A program made the position numbers and the translations under genes. A DNA stretch of 64,000 nt from Desulfobulbaceae bacterium (lineage in GTDB: Bacteria > Desulfobacterota > Desulfobulbia > Desulfobulbales > VMSU01). Below, one piece after another: positions 1-7,891 of the stretch (its first letter is position 1; each line of letters begins with the position of its first letter). The notes under the pieces were generated by a model, which saw only the letters and a list, made by a program, of their open reading frames with translations, had not been told where the DNA came from and ran no database searches. The stretch is taken from positions 1-64,000 of the forward strand of contig JADGBM010000005.1 of assembly GCA_015231515.1 (NCBI GenBank). Reading direction: 5' to 3'.

Positions 1-225
1 AATGCATGTTTTCTGGCCTTAAACGGTCATTTTCAGGCGTGAAATGGGTGCTGTAAGGGATGTTAAGTTCTCGGCATTTTCCTTAACGGTTCATTTTTGA
101 TATCAAAATCGACCTTCTAAGGATGATTTTAGGTCATTTTTCTTTCTATTGTGTTGTCATATCGGAATGTTGGCTCGGTCCGACCCCATTCACGCCACCA
201 TTCACGCCCCCCATTCACGACCCCC
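1..225. other. Left-edge region without a recognisable gene
   Basis: I see no convincing coding sequence here. From about 187 to 222 the octamer CATTCACG occurs three times at 10-14 base spacing. Just before it, around 176-190, lies a GGTCCGACCCC motif resembling the GGGGTCGGGTCC motif at 7730-7743. Such GGGGTCGG-type sequences often lie at the edges of small transposable or REP-like elements in deltaproteobacteria (from memory, not checked). The stretch probably belongs to an element that truncated the group II intron remnant to its right. Confidence 0.35.
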
Positions 226-427
226 GATTACCAGCAAAGGCCCATGGCGTAGCTCTAAAACTCCGGGAATACAACAGGCGTTATCAAATGCTTATCTGAA
301 ATCCCAGGGTCTTTATTCGTTACGCGATGGATGGATCAAGCTTCATCATCCCAAGTGAACCGCCCTGTGCGGAGCCGCATGCAAGGTGGTGTGGGGGCTG
401 GGGGTTAAAAACCCCCGGCTACCCGAT
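226..427 (+). pseudogene. 3' remnant of a group II intron
   Basis: The frame from about 230 to 357 encodes only the last 40 or so residues of a group II intron reverse transcriptase/maturase tail (KGPWRSSKTPG..QQALSNAYLKSQGL..). It is followed by the intron 3' end: a domain V-like hairpin at about 358-393 (CCGCCCTGTGCGG/GCAAGGTGG) and a domain VI hairpin (GGGGGTTAAAAACCCCC), ending CTACCCGAT, the usual 3' terminus. The reverse transcriptase domain, domains I-III and the 5' end are missing, so the element is dead. Its 3' exon begins TATGAC; restoring GT before it gives GTTATGAC, complementary to the R'' box of the attC-like site at 1036. This suggests it too inserted into an attC core box. Confidence 0.65.
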
Positions 428-507
428 TATGACTTTTTGATACGTTTAGTTGCAATAAAAAACTTTATATGTCAATATAAAACAAAACTCAAAATAAAGG
501 AGACGAT

Positions 508-729
508 ATGTCAACCGCAGTCAAAATTTCTGATGAACTTGTCGCAAAAGCAAAAGTACAATCCAAAGTATTCAAACGATCAGTAGCAGGACAGATTGAG
601 TATTGGGCAAAAATCGGCCAAATAATTGAAGAAAATCCTGAGCTACCACTTCCCTTTATCCAAGATATTTTAATTGGTAAAGAAGAAATAAAATCTGGAC
701 TAGGCACTCAATATGTTTTTGGAGAATAA
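508..729 (+). CDS. ParD-like antitoxin of a type II toxin-antitoxin pair
   Basis: 73 aa, with a strong AAGGAG ribosome site 6 bases before ATG. The N-terminus (TAVKISDELVAKAKVQSKVF) followed by RSVAGQIEYWAKIGQ is characteristic of the ParD-like (ribbon-helix-helix) antitoxin family, and the C-terminal part should bind the toxin. The stop is 3 bases before the toxin start, so the two are co-translated. In the cassette interpretation the pair forms one gene cassette (about 428-1157) between the intron remnant and the attC-like site. Its AT-rich leader (430-495) could carry its own promoter, as toxin-antitoxin cassettes usually do; I cannot assign -35/-10 boxes confidently. Confidence 0.8.
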   Translation: MSTAVKISDELVAKAKVQSKVFKRSVAGQIEYWAKIGQIIEENPELPLPFIQDILIGKEEIKSGLGTQYVFGE

Positions 730-732
730 TGT

Positions 733-1020
733 ATGGATAATATTTCAGAGATTATCCAATCTCCGACTTTTGCCCGACAAAAAAAGAAACTGAAGAAAAA
801 CCAGATTAAAAAACTGGATGAGGCCATCAAAACAATCATGACCACCCCTGACATAGGCGACTTGAAAAAAGGAGACCTACAAGGAATAAGAGTTTATAAA
901 TACAAAGTCGGAAACAACCTTATTCTGCTAGCATACGAGATCGAAGGTTCGATTCTTTACCTTTATTCTTTCGGGTCACATCAAAACTTCTATCGAGAAC
1001 TCAGTAAATATCTCCATTAA
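733..1020 (+). CDS. RelE/ParE-like toxin
   Basis: 95 aa, directly downstream of the ParD-like antitoxin with a 3-base gap. It has the small basic RelE/ParE fold pattern: a lysine-rich N-terminal helix (ARQKKKLKKNQIKKLDEAI), then GDLKKGDLQGIRVYKYKVGNN, a hydrophobic strand (LILLAYEIEG) and a terminal SFGSHQNFYRELSKY segment. RelE-type toxins cleave mRNA on the ribosome and ParE-type toxins poison gyrase; the sequence alone does not tell which applies. The antitoxin-first order is canonical. The attC-like site starts 16 bases after the stop, the usual position for a cassette recombination site. Confidence 0.8.
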   Translation: MDNISEIIQSPTFARQKKKLKKNQIKKLDEAIKTIMTTPDIGDLKKGDLQGIRVYKYKVGNNLILLAYEIEGSILYLYSFGSHQNFYRELSKYLH

Positions 1021-1035
1021 TATCCGTTCTATCCT

Positions 1036-1163
1036 TCATAACGTCGCGGTTCAACTGTCGCAGGGGCTTCCACAAAACTATCTAAATGCCAAGGACTCAC
1101 GAACACATAAAATTTTCAAAAACGGCGCGGCCCCTGCAATCAGGTGCAACCGTCTTGTTCGGC
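1036..1163. other. attC-like cassette recombination site 1 (128 bp)
   Basis: Read on the plus strand it runs from TCATAAC (1036-1042) to GTTCGGC (1157-1163). Inside is an imperfect inverted repeat, GGTTCAACTGTCGCAGGGGC against GCCCCTGCAATCAGGTGCAACC, with 5-base spacers on both sides and one unpaired base in one arm, as in VCR-type attC sites. The outer boxes match the ends of the flanking cassettes: TCATAAC complements the cassette start at 428 (TTATGAC), and GTTCGGC complements GCCGAAC of attC-like site 2. The unpaired base and the gene-then-site order of the 274-aa cassette favour a minus-strand orientation, but this is not settled. Confidence 0.65.
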
Positions 1164-1171
1164 TTTTATTA

Positions 1172-1996
1172 TTATTCTTGACGATTAAGTACAGTGTTCG
1201 ATTTGTTGTATGCACGCCTTACTTTGTTTAAAGCTTTATAAAGTCCTTCTTGGTCATCTGGGTTTGATACTGCAGATTGCGCAAATTCAATGCTTGCCTT
1301 AACCAAGCTAAATGCGGGACTAAATATTACCGGATCGGATGCCTTACCTGTTAATTTTTTGGAGCCATTGGAAAGCTCATTTAATTCAGATCTCCAATTT
1401 TTAAGAGGCGTATTCGTATTTTCTTTCTTTTTTTGGCTATCATTTTTAGCAGTATCAAAACTTTCAATAATACGATTGTTTTGCTTGGCTGCCATATAGG
1501 ATTCCTTCAATTCACGTTTTATTCCACTACCAAAATAGATGTTATGTGCCTGAAAGAGTCCATCATATATAATTTTACCTTGAAATGGTAATAAAACTGT
1601 TTGGACATACATAGGGAGGCGAGAACGGTGAATAAGTTCATCGAAATTTTGATGGAGAGCTAACACTCCGTAGACTTCATCATTTTCAATGAATATTGCA
1701 CATCGTTTTAAATATCTTTCAATATGGAAATTTCCTTTAACAAAGCATTTCCATCCAGAAATAATATCTAACCTCTCTACAGATAACTTCTGAGGGTTTT
1801 CTTGAATATAAGAATCAATAATTTTAATATCCGAATAAAGAGCTGTGCGGACTTCAAGCTTTTCTTCTGTGGAACATTTTATATATTCCTTCAAGCTTTT
1901 AATATTATTATTTATTTTTTGTTTCTGATTGACAAAATATTGAAGCCCCCACATCAAATCAAAAAAAAGTTGGGCGTCTCTATCCGATAATCTCAT
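1172..1996 (-). CDS. Uncharacterised cassette protein, 274 aa
   Basis: I do not recognise a characterised family. The first two thirds look like one globular domain with short motifs (FFDLMWGLQYFVNQK; LDIISGWKCFVKGNF; YVQTVLLPFQGKIIYDGLFQ; YFGSGIKRELKESYMAAK) reminiscent of unnamed bacterial conserved hypothetical proteins. It is followed by a Lys/Asn-rich linker (about 180-200) and a helical tail. No signal peptide or membrane segment is seen. The ATG follows GGAGAAATT. The stop lies 8 bases from attC-like site 1, and the gene begins about 40 bases inside the reconstructed cassette start, so this is a one-gene integron cassette whose upstream boundary is broken by the group II intron. Confidence 0.7.
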   Translation of the reverse strand: MRLSDRDAQLFFDLMWGLQYFVNQKQKINNNIKSLKEYIKCSTEEKLEVRTALYSDIKIIDSYIQENPQKLSVERLDIISGWKCFVKGNFHIERYLKRCAIFIENDEVYGVLALHQNFDELIHRSRLPMYVQTVLLPFQGKIIYDGLFQAHNIYFGSGIKRELKESYMAAKQNNRIIESFDTAKNDSQKKKENTNTPLKNWRSELNELSNGSKKLTGKASDPVIFSPAFSLVKASIEFAQSAVSNPDDQEGLYKALNKVRRAYNKSNTVLNRQE

Positions 1997-2080
1997 AATT
2001 TCTCCAATTGTTTATACGATCTATGACTTTTTTGTAGCCATCGAGATAGAACGGCCAGTTTCCCGACCGCCCTCTCACAG

Positions 2081-2113
2081 ATCCCTGCGTGCGGTTTTCC
2101 CGCACAGGGCTCC
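2081..2113 (-). ncRNA. Group II intron catalytic domain V
   Basis: A 33-base hairpin read on the minus strand as GAGCCCTGTGCGG, then GAAAA, then CCGCACGCAGGGATC. It has the AGC-type 5' stem, the GAAA-type tetraloop and the lower-stem bulge typical of domain V. It follows the maturase gene and precedes the domain VI hairpin (GGTCGGGAAACTGGCC) with the branch region before the 3' splice site. Confidence 0.75.
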
Positions 2114-2149
2114 TCAGTATTGTTCGCCTCGTACAAGCGCAAAGGGTTT

Positions 2150-3496
2150 CTACCAATATCCGATAATTCTTGGAGTGGGTATCTTGAAATAGGATAACAT
2201 TTCTCTGAACCCTGTCCAATTACAGCTCTTCCTCTGACTTCGCCTATTTAACCACTTGAAGACTATCTGACACGCATGCCAGCGAAATTTCCGCAGCATA
2301 TCACAGTTACCGCTAACTCCGTAATAATTGAAGTGTCCTTGCAGTTTCTGCTTGAGCTTGGTGAGCAATGCAGCGGTTCCAAGTTTGCTGCGATCTTTCT
2401 TTATCCAGTCTTCAATCGCAGCCAAGGCAACTCGGAACTTAGACATGGCTGTCTGCATCGTCATCAACGGTTTTCCTGCTCTACTCAGACCCCAGCGATA
2501 TTCGAATCCTAGAAAGGTAAAGCTATTGTTATTCTCGGTCTCGAATCGGGTGAATTTAATCACCTTCGTTTTCTCGACAGACAGCTCTAATTTGAACTTT
2601 CCCAGGCGCATACCGAGGTCTTTGGAGAACCGTTGTTCATCTTCGCGATACTGAAAGCAACAGACAAAATCGTCTGCAAAACGCATCAGCATTACATCTC
2701 CGCTGCAACGTGGCTTTACAATCTTCTCAAACCATAAATCGAGTACATAGTGCAGGTAGATGTTGGCTAGTACGGCTGAAACTACACCGCCTTGAGGAGT
2801 TCCGGTTACAGGGAATACAACCTGTCCATCTTCCTCAAGAATACCGGCCTTCAACCATTTACGAATCAGCCCGATAAAAGCACGGTCATTGATCCGCTGT
2901 TCCAGCATTTTCAGCAACCACTCGTGGTCGATGTGGTCAAAGAACCCCTTGATATCGGCATCAACTACCCAACGATATCTACCCCGGTGCAGCTTTTGGC
3001 TAAGTTCGAGAGCAGCCCGCTGCGGGCCTTTGCCTCGTCGATAACCATGGCTACAGGGCAAAAAGTCCTGCTCATATATTGTTGACAATATCTGAGCGGC
3101 AGCAGACTGCACTAATTTATCGCCGATCACCGGGATTCCGAGCGGGCGCTGTTTGCCGCCGGGTTTTGGAATATTACGGCGACGTACCAGCTTGGCCTTA
3201 TAACGCTTCTCCTTCAGAGCTGTTGCCAACTGGCTAACATTTTCTTCCAGATCCGTTTCAAAGGCTTTCCAGTCAACTCCATCCACTCCTGGGGCTGCCT
3301 TCCGGTTTAACTGCGGAAAGCACTCTATCAGGTTCTTTTCGTTCAACAGGCTATACAGATTTCCGAATCGGTGTTTTGGATCTTCCTTTGCTCTTTTTGC
3401 TATTCCCCGCAGTGAGGTTTGCATATGTTTATCAGCCTGTCGTATCTGCATATGTTTCCTTTGCGAGCTACACAATACCGTCATCCCCTTCCCCAT
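2150..3496 (-). CDS. ltrA: Group II intron reverse transcriptase/maturase
   Basis: 448 aa intron-encoded protein that assists splicing and primes reverse transcription during mobility. Reverse transcriptase motifs are intact: IPKPGGKQRPLGIP (109-122), VVDADIKGFFDHID (177-190), TGTPQGGVVSAVLANIYLH (231-249) and the catalytic RFADD (272-276, a FADD variant of YADD). The maturase X region follows, ending in NWTGFREMLSYFKIPTPRI. There is no HNH endonuclease domain, which fits class C and related introns. Several Met codons lie near the N-terminus, so the start at 3496 is not certain. The stop is followed within 40 bases by domain V. Confidence 0.88.
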   Translation of the reverse strand: MGKGMTVLCSSQRKHMQIRQADKHMQTSLRGIAKRAKEDPKHRFGNLYSLLNEKNLIECFPQLNRKAAPGVDGVDWKAFETDLEENVSQLATALKEKRYKAKLVRRRNIPKPGGKQRPLGIPVIGDKLVQSAAAQILSTIYEQDFLPCSHGYRRGKGPQRAALELSQKLHRGRYRWVVDADIKGFFDHIDHEWLLKMLEQRINDRAFIGLIRKWLKAGILEEDGQVVFPVTGTPQGGVVSAVLANIYLHYVLDLWFEKIVKPRCSGDVMLMRFADDFVCCFQYREDEQRFSKDLGMRLGKFKLELSVEKTKVIKFTRFETENNNSFTFLGFEYRWGLSRAGKPLMTMQTAMSKFRVALAAIEDWIKKDRSKLGTAALLTKLKQKLQGHFNYYGVSGNCDMLRKFRWHACQIVFKWLNRRSQRKSCNWTGFREMLSYFKIPTPRIIGYW

Positions 3497-3984
3497 GTGA
3501 ACGGCCCTACCGTCTCAGAGTACTATGAGATGATCTGACTCCCTTAATCCCGTCGGACGCTCTTCTTGCGGTTGATACGTCCTACCTCCAATCCTTCGAT
3601 CGGAGGAAGAGTAAGGGTCTCCCAGATAAGCGCAGACTTCGAGTTCCTGATGCTTCTCTCACTACATGCCACGCTCTCGGACCCCGGCAGTCCCTCAAGA
3701 TCTCACCATAGCGATCTCTGTGTGCTGGCTTCCGGCACGTTAAAACCGTCGCCAACTGCTTCTTTTCTACTAACGGGGCTGAATTGCTTTGGGGAGGTAC
3801 GTCTCCCCTGCGGCCTACAGTGTTCCCTGTGTACGCTTCACGACTGTTGTTCGCCTTAGTTCCAGCTCCGCGAGTCGCGCAACACTCGGTACGGGCTGCT
3901 GGTTAAGCTTTACCCGATTGGGACTTCTCACCTTGATACTGGGCAAGGCACCCTATAAGAAGCACCAAGCTGCGCTTGGCGCAC

Positions 3985-4106
3985 GAACGTTGCAATCACC
4001 AGAAAACAGGGGAACGCTGGTGATTGCAGTGAGAGTGAACTTAAATTAGCCAATACACTTCAACATGCCTATCCCCTGCTTTTCTGGTGAATTGGCCTTG
4101 TTGGGC
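3985..4106. other. attC-like cassette recombination site 2, split by the intron
   Basis: With the intron removed (bases 2037-2039 joined to 3985) the plus-strand site runs from GCCGAAC to GTTGGGC (4100-4106), 125 bp. A long imperfect inverted repeat lies inside: GCAATCACCAGAAAACAGGGG (3991 on) against CCCCTGCTTTTCTGGTGAATTGG (4074 on), with one unpaired base in each arm. A nested stem TGCAATCACCAG/CTGGTGATTGCA (3990-4044) is also possible and would form the hairpin seen by the intron. GCCGAAC pairs with GTTCGGC of site 1, and GTTGGGC pairs with GCCCAAC at 7282, the far end of the next cassette. Confidence 0.65.
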
Positions 4107-4119
4107 TATGTAATTGAAT

Positions 4120-7100
4120 TTAATCATCATAATCTTCATCTATGTCGTATTCAATTGGCTTACGATACTCATAATCGTTTTCTAGGTTATTTAGTCTTTC
4201 CTTAAGGAGTTTGGCATTGACGTAGTCACCGGTCTCACTCAAGAACCGAGAATAAAAAGTTAAAGTGTATTTGTGATAAGGATTGTCATTCAAAACCTCT
4301 TCAAATAAGTCTCTGGCAAGACCATGCTCGTCTTGACGCCAATGCATGTAGGCTAATGACGATTTTATTGATGGGTCGTCAGGCCTATGATATGAAGCTT
4401 TCTCAAAATAATCTTTAGCATCATCAAAATAGTTGTAACGAGCTTTTATATGGCCCCAATCTCTATACAACCACCATACCTGCTGGCCAATCTTTCTTGC
4501 CACCTCAATAGCAGATTCAAAAGCCTGATCACAGCTATTCCATTGCCCCAGTCTAGCGTTGCATCTGCCAATATAAGCAAGCACCTCAACGTCATCTGGT
4601 ACAATTTTCTGTAACAATCTATATAGTTCGAAAGATTTGCTGTATTGTTTATCTCTATATAATTTTCTTGCTGTTGGCTTTATCTCTTCTACAATTAATA
4701 TTTTCAACTCCTTAGCTTTATCAATTTGTTCTGACATGGATAGATGATGAACAAACTCAGCCACAATACTTGGGTTTTTATTTATAAGATCTAGTTCATA
4801 TTCGTATTTGTCCTGATAATACTTTGCAGCAGTATTATGAAATGAATCATTGTCTTCCTTTTTTATAGTAGTGATAAAATACCGTCTAACTGCTTCATTC
4901 ATTTCCAAATATTTACCATCAAAATTCAAAATACATCTTGTTGATAATTCATTAATTATTTTCTCTAGTTCTGATTCCGACACTTTTTTTAGTAAGCTTA
5001 ATTCGATAGGTTTTCTGAAGACAGCTAAAAGTTGTAGGCATTTTTTTCATCTTCTGAAAGTGAGACATGCTTGAGCAATTCACCAGCCACATAGCCACTA
5101 ATTTCATTCACCTTTATAATGCTTGATAATTCACTGAATTCTTTATCTTTAATTGCATCGACAACAATTTTTGCTGAAAGAGGATGCCCCTTTACCAAAT
5201 CGATTAAATCCTGTGGCGGCTCTGGTATTGACTCATCTTTTATAAGGTTGCAACGGCGCATGTGAAACTCAATAATTCTTCTTGCGTATATATCGTTGAT
5301 TCTTTTTAGTGGCAAATGGGCAACACCTGAATTGTTCACCCATTTCCAGGGAAGCCATTGACTGCTGACAATAAACAATCTACCTCCTATATATTGTTTG
5401 CAGTTTGCAGCTTCTTCCATCATAATTGACAGTTGATTATGGTCGCGAGCCGTCCCTGATTTTAAAATATCATGGAGGTCATCAATCACTAATGCTCTTT
5501 TGGGTTTTTTATAAAATTCTATAAATATTTTCCTAACAATTTGACGAAAGACATTGCCAGTTGCAGTAGACAGGCTGTCAATATCAATAAAGATACCAAC
5601 TAAATACCCAATCTCGGCAATAAGCCTTGGCGCTCTTGCTTCTTTTGAAATATAGACTCTTAATATTTCCCAATCCCCAAATTGTTTTTTAAACATCCAA
5701 TGAACAAAAGAACTTTTCCCCATACCAATAGCGCCAGTAACAACAATTACCTTATTGTCCGGGTTGCCCAAAAAGTTACGAATTTGATCGACATCAGACC
5801 CTCGATTTTGGAAAGATTCAATGATTTCTCTTTCTCCGGAAAATTCTTGCTGAACAATAGGTTGTGTCGGAATTAAAGAGAGGTTTGCTGGAAGATCATT
5901 AGGTATAGAGGGTAATTTTTTGGAAATTTTTCTTAAATATTTTAGGCATGCAAATAAATCGTCCGCTAAATCATCAGGGATATTTTTTATAAGTTTAGAA
6001 AGGATATCGATTGTACTATTTACCCTAATTGCCCATAACAAAGTCGTATTTTCAACCTTCTCGTCGATTGGGACATTTAAAAATGACTTTTCAATAGTAT
6101 CAATGCCGCCATCGTATAAAGGCAAAATGCTATGCCTGATATACTTCAAATTTTGCCCAACAAGATTCGGGAGTTTTGCAAAATTCTCTGACAAAAAAAG
6201 ATCCATCCACTCTATAGCTGGTGATATATCAGATGCTTTCAGCCATTCAATTGTCTCTTTTTTAAATGCTTCAATATCATTTAACCATTCACTTTCCTTT
6301 ATACAAATTATTGGATAAGGGAAAGGGTGGTAACAATTTGGTGCGTTATTTAATGATCCTTTTTTGGCATAAAAACAATTTTGATCTACGGTCAATTCAA
6401 GTATAGCTTCAGTTTTCGATGGCAACTTATCATAGAAATGCGCATGACCTTTTAGGTATGTCCCCCAAGCTTCTGGAATATTGTAAAACGACCCCCCAAA
6501 TTCTGCTGTATTGGCATAACAAAAGAGTGTTTCACTGGAGGCAAGAAGATTGGCTATAGATTCAAATAAAGCTGTAGGTGGCGACTCTGAAGGGCAAATT
6601 ATTATATTAGGTTGTTGTTCCTTGTTTGATAAAATTTTCCCTATAACTTCTGTGTGGAGACTGTCAATACAGGGAATTACAGAAATTAATATTGGTTCCC
6701 CCTTACATTCAATTCGAAAAGATTTTGGTTCTTTTTCCGGTGTAACTAAGTTCGGTTCCCATTTCGATTTTTTAATTTTTTTTGCGAGATACACTGTTCC
6801 ATCAGGACAAATGATGGGGCTACATGCACTACCTACAAAATTGGAATCTTCATAAATTTTCAAATTACGGTATATCGATTCTGCATTGGCTCCAGACTGG
6901 ACTCGATGAGTCCCTGCAACAATAATCATCGAATATTCTATGGATACTTTTCGTAATTCTAAAAGTACTTGCGGTGGGACCGAATATTCCGGAAAAACAA
7001 GCAGGTGGCAGTTGTTTTCACCTGACCAATTTGCAATATTCAGTAATTTGGCGCGGATATGCTCGACATATGTACTTTTGGACTCAACTAGGTACTCTTG

Positions 7101-7235
7101 TATTTCATCAATTGAACGTAATTTCCCGAGAGGATTATTCTTTTCGTTAAAAGCAACTGGCTCTTCAAGGTAGTCAATTGGAGGATCGTAATATGAAGTA
7201 TTGTAATAAATCTGTGCAAGATGAATTTTGACCAT
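4120..7235 (-). CDS. Nitrilase-STAND NTPase-TPR protein (frameshifted)
   Basis: Two frames, 7235-5025 (736 aa) and a -1 frame reaching 4120, join into about 1038 aa. Residues 1-300 form a carbon-nitrogen hydrolase domain with a complete triad: Glu83 (LLVFPEYSVP), a Lys among 152-158 (AKKIKKSKW) and Cys189 (VIPCIDSL). Residues 465-690 are a STAND/NACHT-like NTPase: Walker A GAIGMGKSS (501-509), Walker B ALVIDDLHD (581-589) and a GHPLS motif (683). A winged-helix segment crosses the frameshift (LSEDEKKCLQLLAVF), followed by TPR-like repeats and an acidic tail. STAND proteins of this form sense ligands through their repeats and activate an N-terminal effector; nitrilase domains occur in antiphage DRT type 1 proteins. 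A defence or signalling role is inferred. It is the only gene of its cassette. Confidence 0.8.
5040..5046 (-). promoter_or_regulatory. Candidate -1 ribosomal frameshift heptamer A AAA AAT
   Basis: On the minus strand the zero frame reads GAA AAA AAT GCC and stops 12 bases later (TAG). Slipping back one base at A AAA AAT gives AAA AAA TGC CTA CAA CTT TTA GCT, which continues the winged-helix domain and stays open to 4120. The heptamer fits X XXY YYZ. No clear downstream stimulatory stem is visible, and the -1 frame has only a GTG without a ribosome site (4983). So either this is programmed slippage, or transcriptional slippage on A7, or a simple inactivating indel or sequencing error. Confidence 0.4.
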
Positions 7236-7281
7236 TTTGACTCCTTTACTTACGATACTTATTTATATTTGTGCCTATTAA

Positions 7282-7410
7282 GCCCAACATTGTTAATAAG
7301 TGGAAACTTTCCATGCTATTGGCCGTAATATATTACGAAATTTTCCATATATTGTGATATATAGCCTTCAAAGTGGAAAATACTTTCCACTTATTCCACA
7401 CTATTGCGTT
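7282..7410. other. Degenerate attC-like site 3 at the far end of the STAND cassette
   Basis: GCCCAAC (7282-7288) exactly complements GTTGGGC of attC-like site 2, as expected for the two ends of one cassette. A perfect 12-bp inverted repeat follows (AATAAGTGGAAA at 7295-7306, TTTCCACTTATT at 7384-7395), which gives a site of roughly 128 bp like the other two. The opposite core box should lie near 7402-7409 but no good GTT box is present there, so this site may be decayed or I may have its outer edge wrong. Confidence 0.4.
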
Positions 7411-7446
7411 TCTATGTATATTTTCCATATATTCCGATATTAGTGC
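7341..7446. repeat. Direct repeats TTTTCCATATATT..GATAT
   Basis: The 13-mer TTTTCCATATATT followed two bases later by GATAT occurs at 7341-7360 and again at 7421-7440, with a GCC close behind each. The AT-rich area also holds the palindrome CGTAATATATTACG (about 7325-7338) and several TGGAAA/TTTCC words. The purpose is unknown; it may reflect duplication within the cassette boundary region or a protein-binding array. Confidence 0.5.
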
Positions 7447-7891
7447 CCTAACATGGAAAGTCACCAGTTTTTCGCGCCAATTCTGCCGTAAGGCGAATGA
7501 TGAGCTGCCCCCCGACACTACTCTTTTGTTACTTGCTAGTCCCCAAACGTTCAGAGCCCTCCTGAGGCCGTGGTGTGCGAGCTACGAGCAATGGTACTGA
7601 CAGGGCAAGATGGCAACTGCACAATGCTATTGTTTTCCTATCACACAAAACAGACTATTGCGAGATATATTGATGTTGTCAACAGAAAAGGAAAAGAAAG
7701 AAAAAAGAAGAAAAGGGGGCGAGTAAAAAAAAGGGGTCGGGTCCGCTCTTGACTTTTGCAAAACTTGCGTTCTGCCTCCATTGCCAAAGTAAGGGCAACG
7801 CTCTCGGCCGAAAAAACAGGCTGAATATATTTTCTCGTGATTATCCTAAAGAATTATCTGCGGGTTAAATATGGGAAGTGTCCCACTTCTT

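Larger units (their letters stand above)
2040..3984 (-). mobile_element. Complete group II intron, class C-attC type
   Basis: On the minus strand the element starts GTGCGCC at 3984, carries a maturase gene, and ends domain V (2081-2113), domain VI (about 2043-2070) and CTATCTCGAT at 2040. These are the expected group II termini (GUGYG...AY); the length is 1945 nt. The 5' exon is a long hairpin ending AACGTTC and the 3' exon starts GGCTAC. Splicing restores GTTCGGC, the core box of an attC-like site. Insertion next to a stem-loop, in attC core boxes, is the known habit of class C-attC introns. Nothing suggests inactivation. Confidence 0.85.

Noticed and set aside
187..222. Three CATTCACG copies as a CRISPR or replication-origin iteron
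   Set aside because: Units are too short and too few, with no initiator gene nearby.
149..358. 69-aa plus-strand protein
   Set aside because: Its C-terminal half is the tail of a truncated intron maturase and its N-terminal half is repeat sequence.
1980..2219. 79-aa minus-strand frame after the maturase
   Set aside because: It covers the intron domain V and VI region and has no family resemblance.
4120..4983. Separate 287-aa TPR gene starting at GTG 4983
   Set aside because: There is no ribosome site, and the upstream -1 frame carries conserved winged-helix sequence continuous with the preceding protein.
2150..7235. Reverse transcriptase next to a nitrilase-containing gene as a DRT type 1-like defence operon
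   Set aside because: The reverse transcriptase lies inside a complete group II intron with domains V and VI and precise splice ends, so it is a mobile-intron maturase and not a defence RT.
7282..7446. Repeats here as a CRISPR array
   Set aside because: Only two imperfect repeat units at 80-base spacing, and no cas genes are present.
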